From positions 1-5,021 of the forward strand of contig JABDCJ010000091.1 of NCBI GenBank assembly GCA_013288145.1: 5,021 bases of DNA. The letters are read 5' to 3'. Origin of the DNA: Nitrososphaerota archaeon. GTDB lineage: Archaea > Thermoproteota > Nitrososphaeria > Nitrososphaerales > CADDZS01. Positions within the stretch are counted from its first letter, which is position 1; every line of letters begins with the position of its first letter. This document shows, in pieces, positions 4,960 to 5,021 of this stretch. The notes under the pieces were generated by a model. That model was not told the DNA's origin, did not search any database, and worked only from the letters and a program-made list of their open reading frames with translations. A program made the translations under genes and the position numbers.

Positions 4960-5016
4960 AATAACTATTGTATATGAGATTACTTCGAAGTTATTAATAT
5001 TTTGATCGGAGTTATT
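4960..5016. repeat. Repeated AGTTATT/AATAACT elements and palindrome upstream of the NikR-like gene (candidate operator)
   Basis: On the plus strand, TCGAAGTTATT at 4985-4995 and TCGGAGTTATT at 5006-5016 match at 10 of 11 positions and are spaced exactly 21 bases apart, about two helical turns. The inverse element AATAACT occurs at 4960-4966. The perfect 10-bp palindrome ACTTCGAAGT lies at 4982-4991 and extends to 16 bp (4979-4994) with one mismatched pair. Such an arrangement fits a symmetric ribbon-helix-helix protein binding its own promoter, but the region is AT-rich and short repeats can occur by chance. Confidence 0.45.
4971..5002 (-). promoter_or_regulatory. Promoter region of the NikR-like gene (two candidate TATA elements)
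   Basis: Two AT-rich boxes are possible on the minus strand. AAATATTAAT near 4993-5002 would give transcription start near 4971 and a leader of about 28 bases containing the Shine-Dalgarno. CATATA at 4971-4976 would give an almost leaderless transcript. The presence of the Shine-Dalgarno favours the first. The palindrome at 4982-4991 would then lie between TATA box and start site, a good position for repression. Confidence 0.4.
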
Positions 5017-5021
5017 CTCTC

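Overview
The window looks archaeal, most likely from a Thaumarchaeota (Nitrososphaeria)-like lineage or a relative. This rests on well-placed TATA boxes about 22-30 bases upstream of several start codons (leaderless transcripts), use of TTG and GTG starts, a NikR-type metal regulator, a membrane-anchored cupredoxin, and an FAD protein of the geranylgeranyl-reductase type. No rRNA, tRNA, CRISPR array, transposase or integrase is visible. The taxonomic call is inference from gene content and promoter style; I could not run a search.

Layout: six genes in alternating orientation, tightly packed, with no gene-free stretch over 300 bases. 57-968 (-) is a xylose-isomerase-like TIM-barrel protein. 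It diverges across 167 bases from 1136-2392 (+), an FAD-dependent oxidoreductase whose true C-terminus appears displaced into another frame by a one-base slip in a T6 run at 2210-2215. If the slip is undone the gene ends at 2417, and its stop codon abuts the stop codon of the convergent 2418-2999 (-) gene, a single-pass membrane cupredoxin with a CuA-like but shortened metal loop. Upstream on the same strand is 3116-3955 (-), an eight-helix membrane protein with divergent ZIP-transporter motifs. Across a 142-base divergent promoter region lies 4098-4538 (+), a small three-helix membrane protein. This converges with 4560-4943 (-), a NikR-like ribbon-helix-helix regulator with its own repeat-rich upstream region.

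How they may fit together (inference): the cupredoxin, the ZIP-like carrier and the NikR-like regulator could form a small metal-handling neighbourhood, with metal sensing, transport across the membrane and use by an outward-facing copper protein. Each of the three departs from its textbook family at the metal site: cupredoxin loop one residue short, ZIP second-site ligands replaced, NikR His89 equivalent replaced by Lys. The TIM-barrel and FAD genes share a divergent promoter region but have no clear functional link to the metal genes.

The strongest single observation is the frameshift in the FAD oxidoreductase. The most biologically interesting are the altered metal sites and the phased direct repeats upstream of the regulator.
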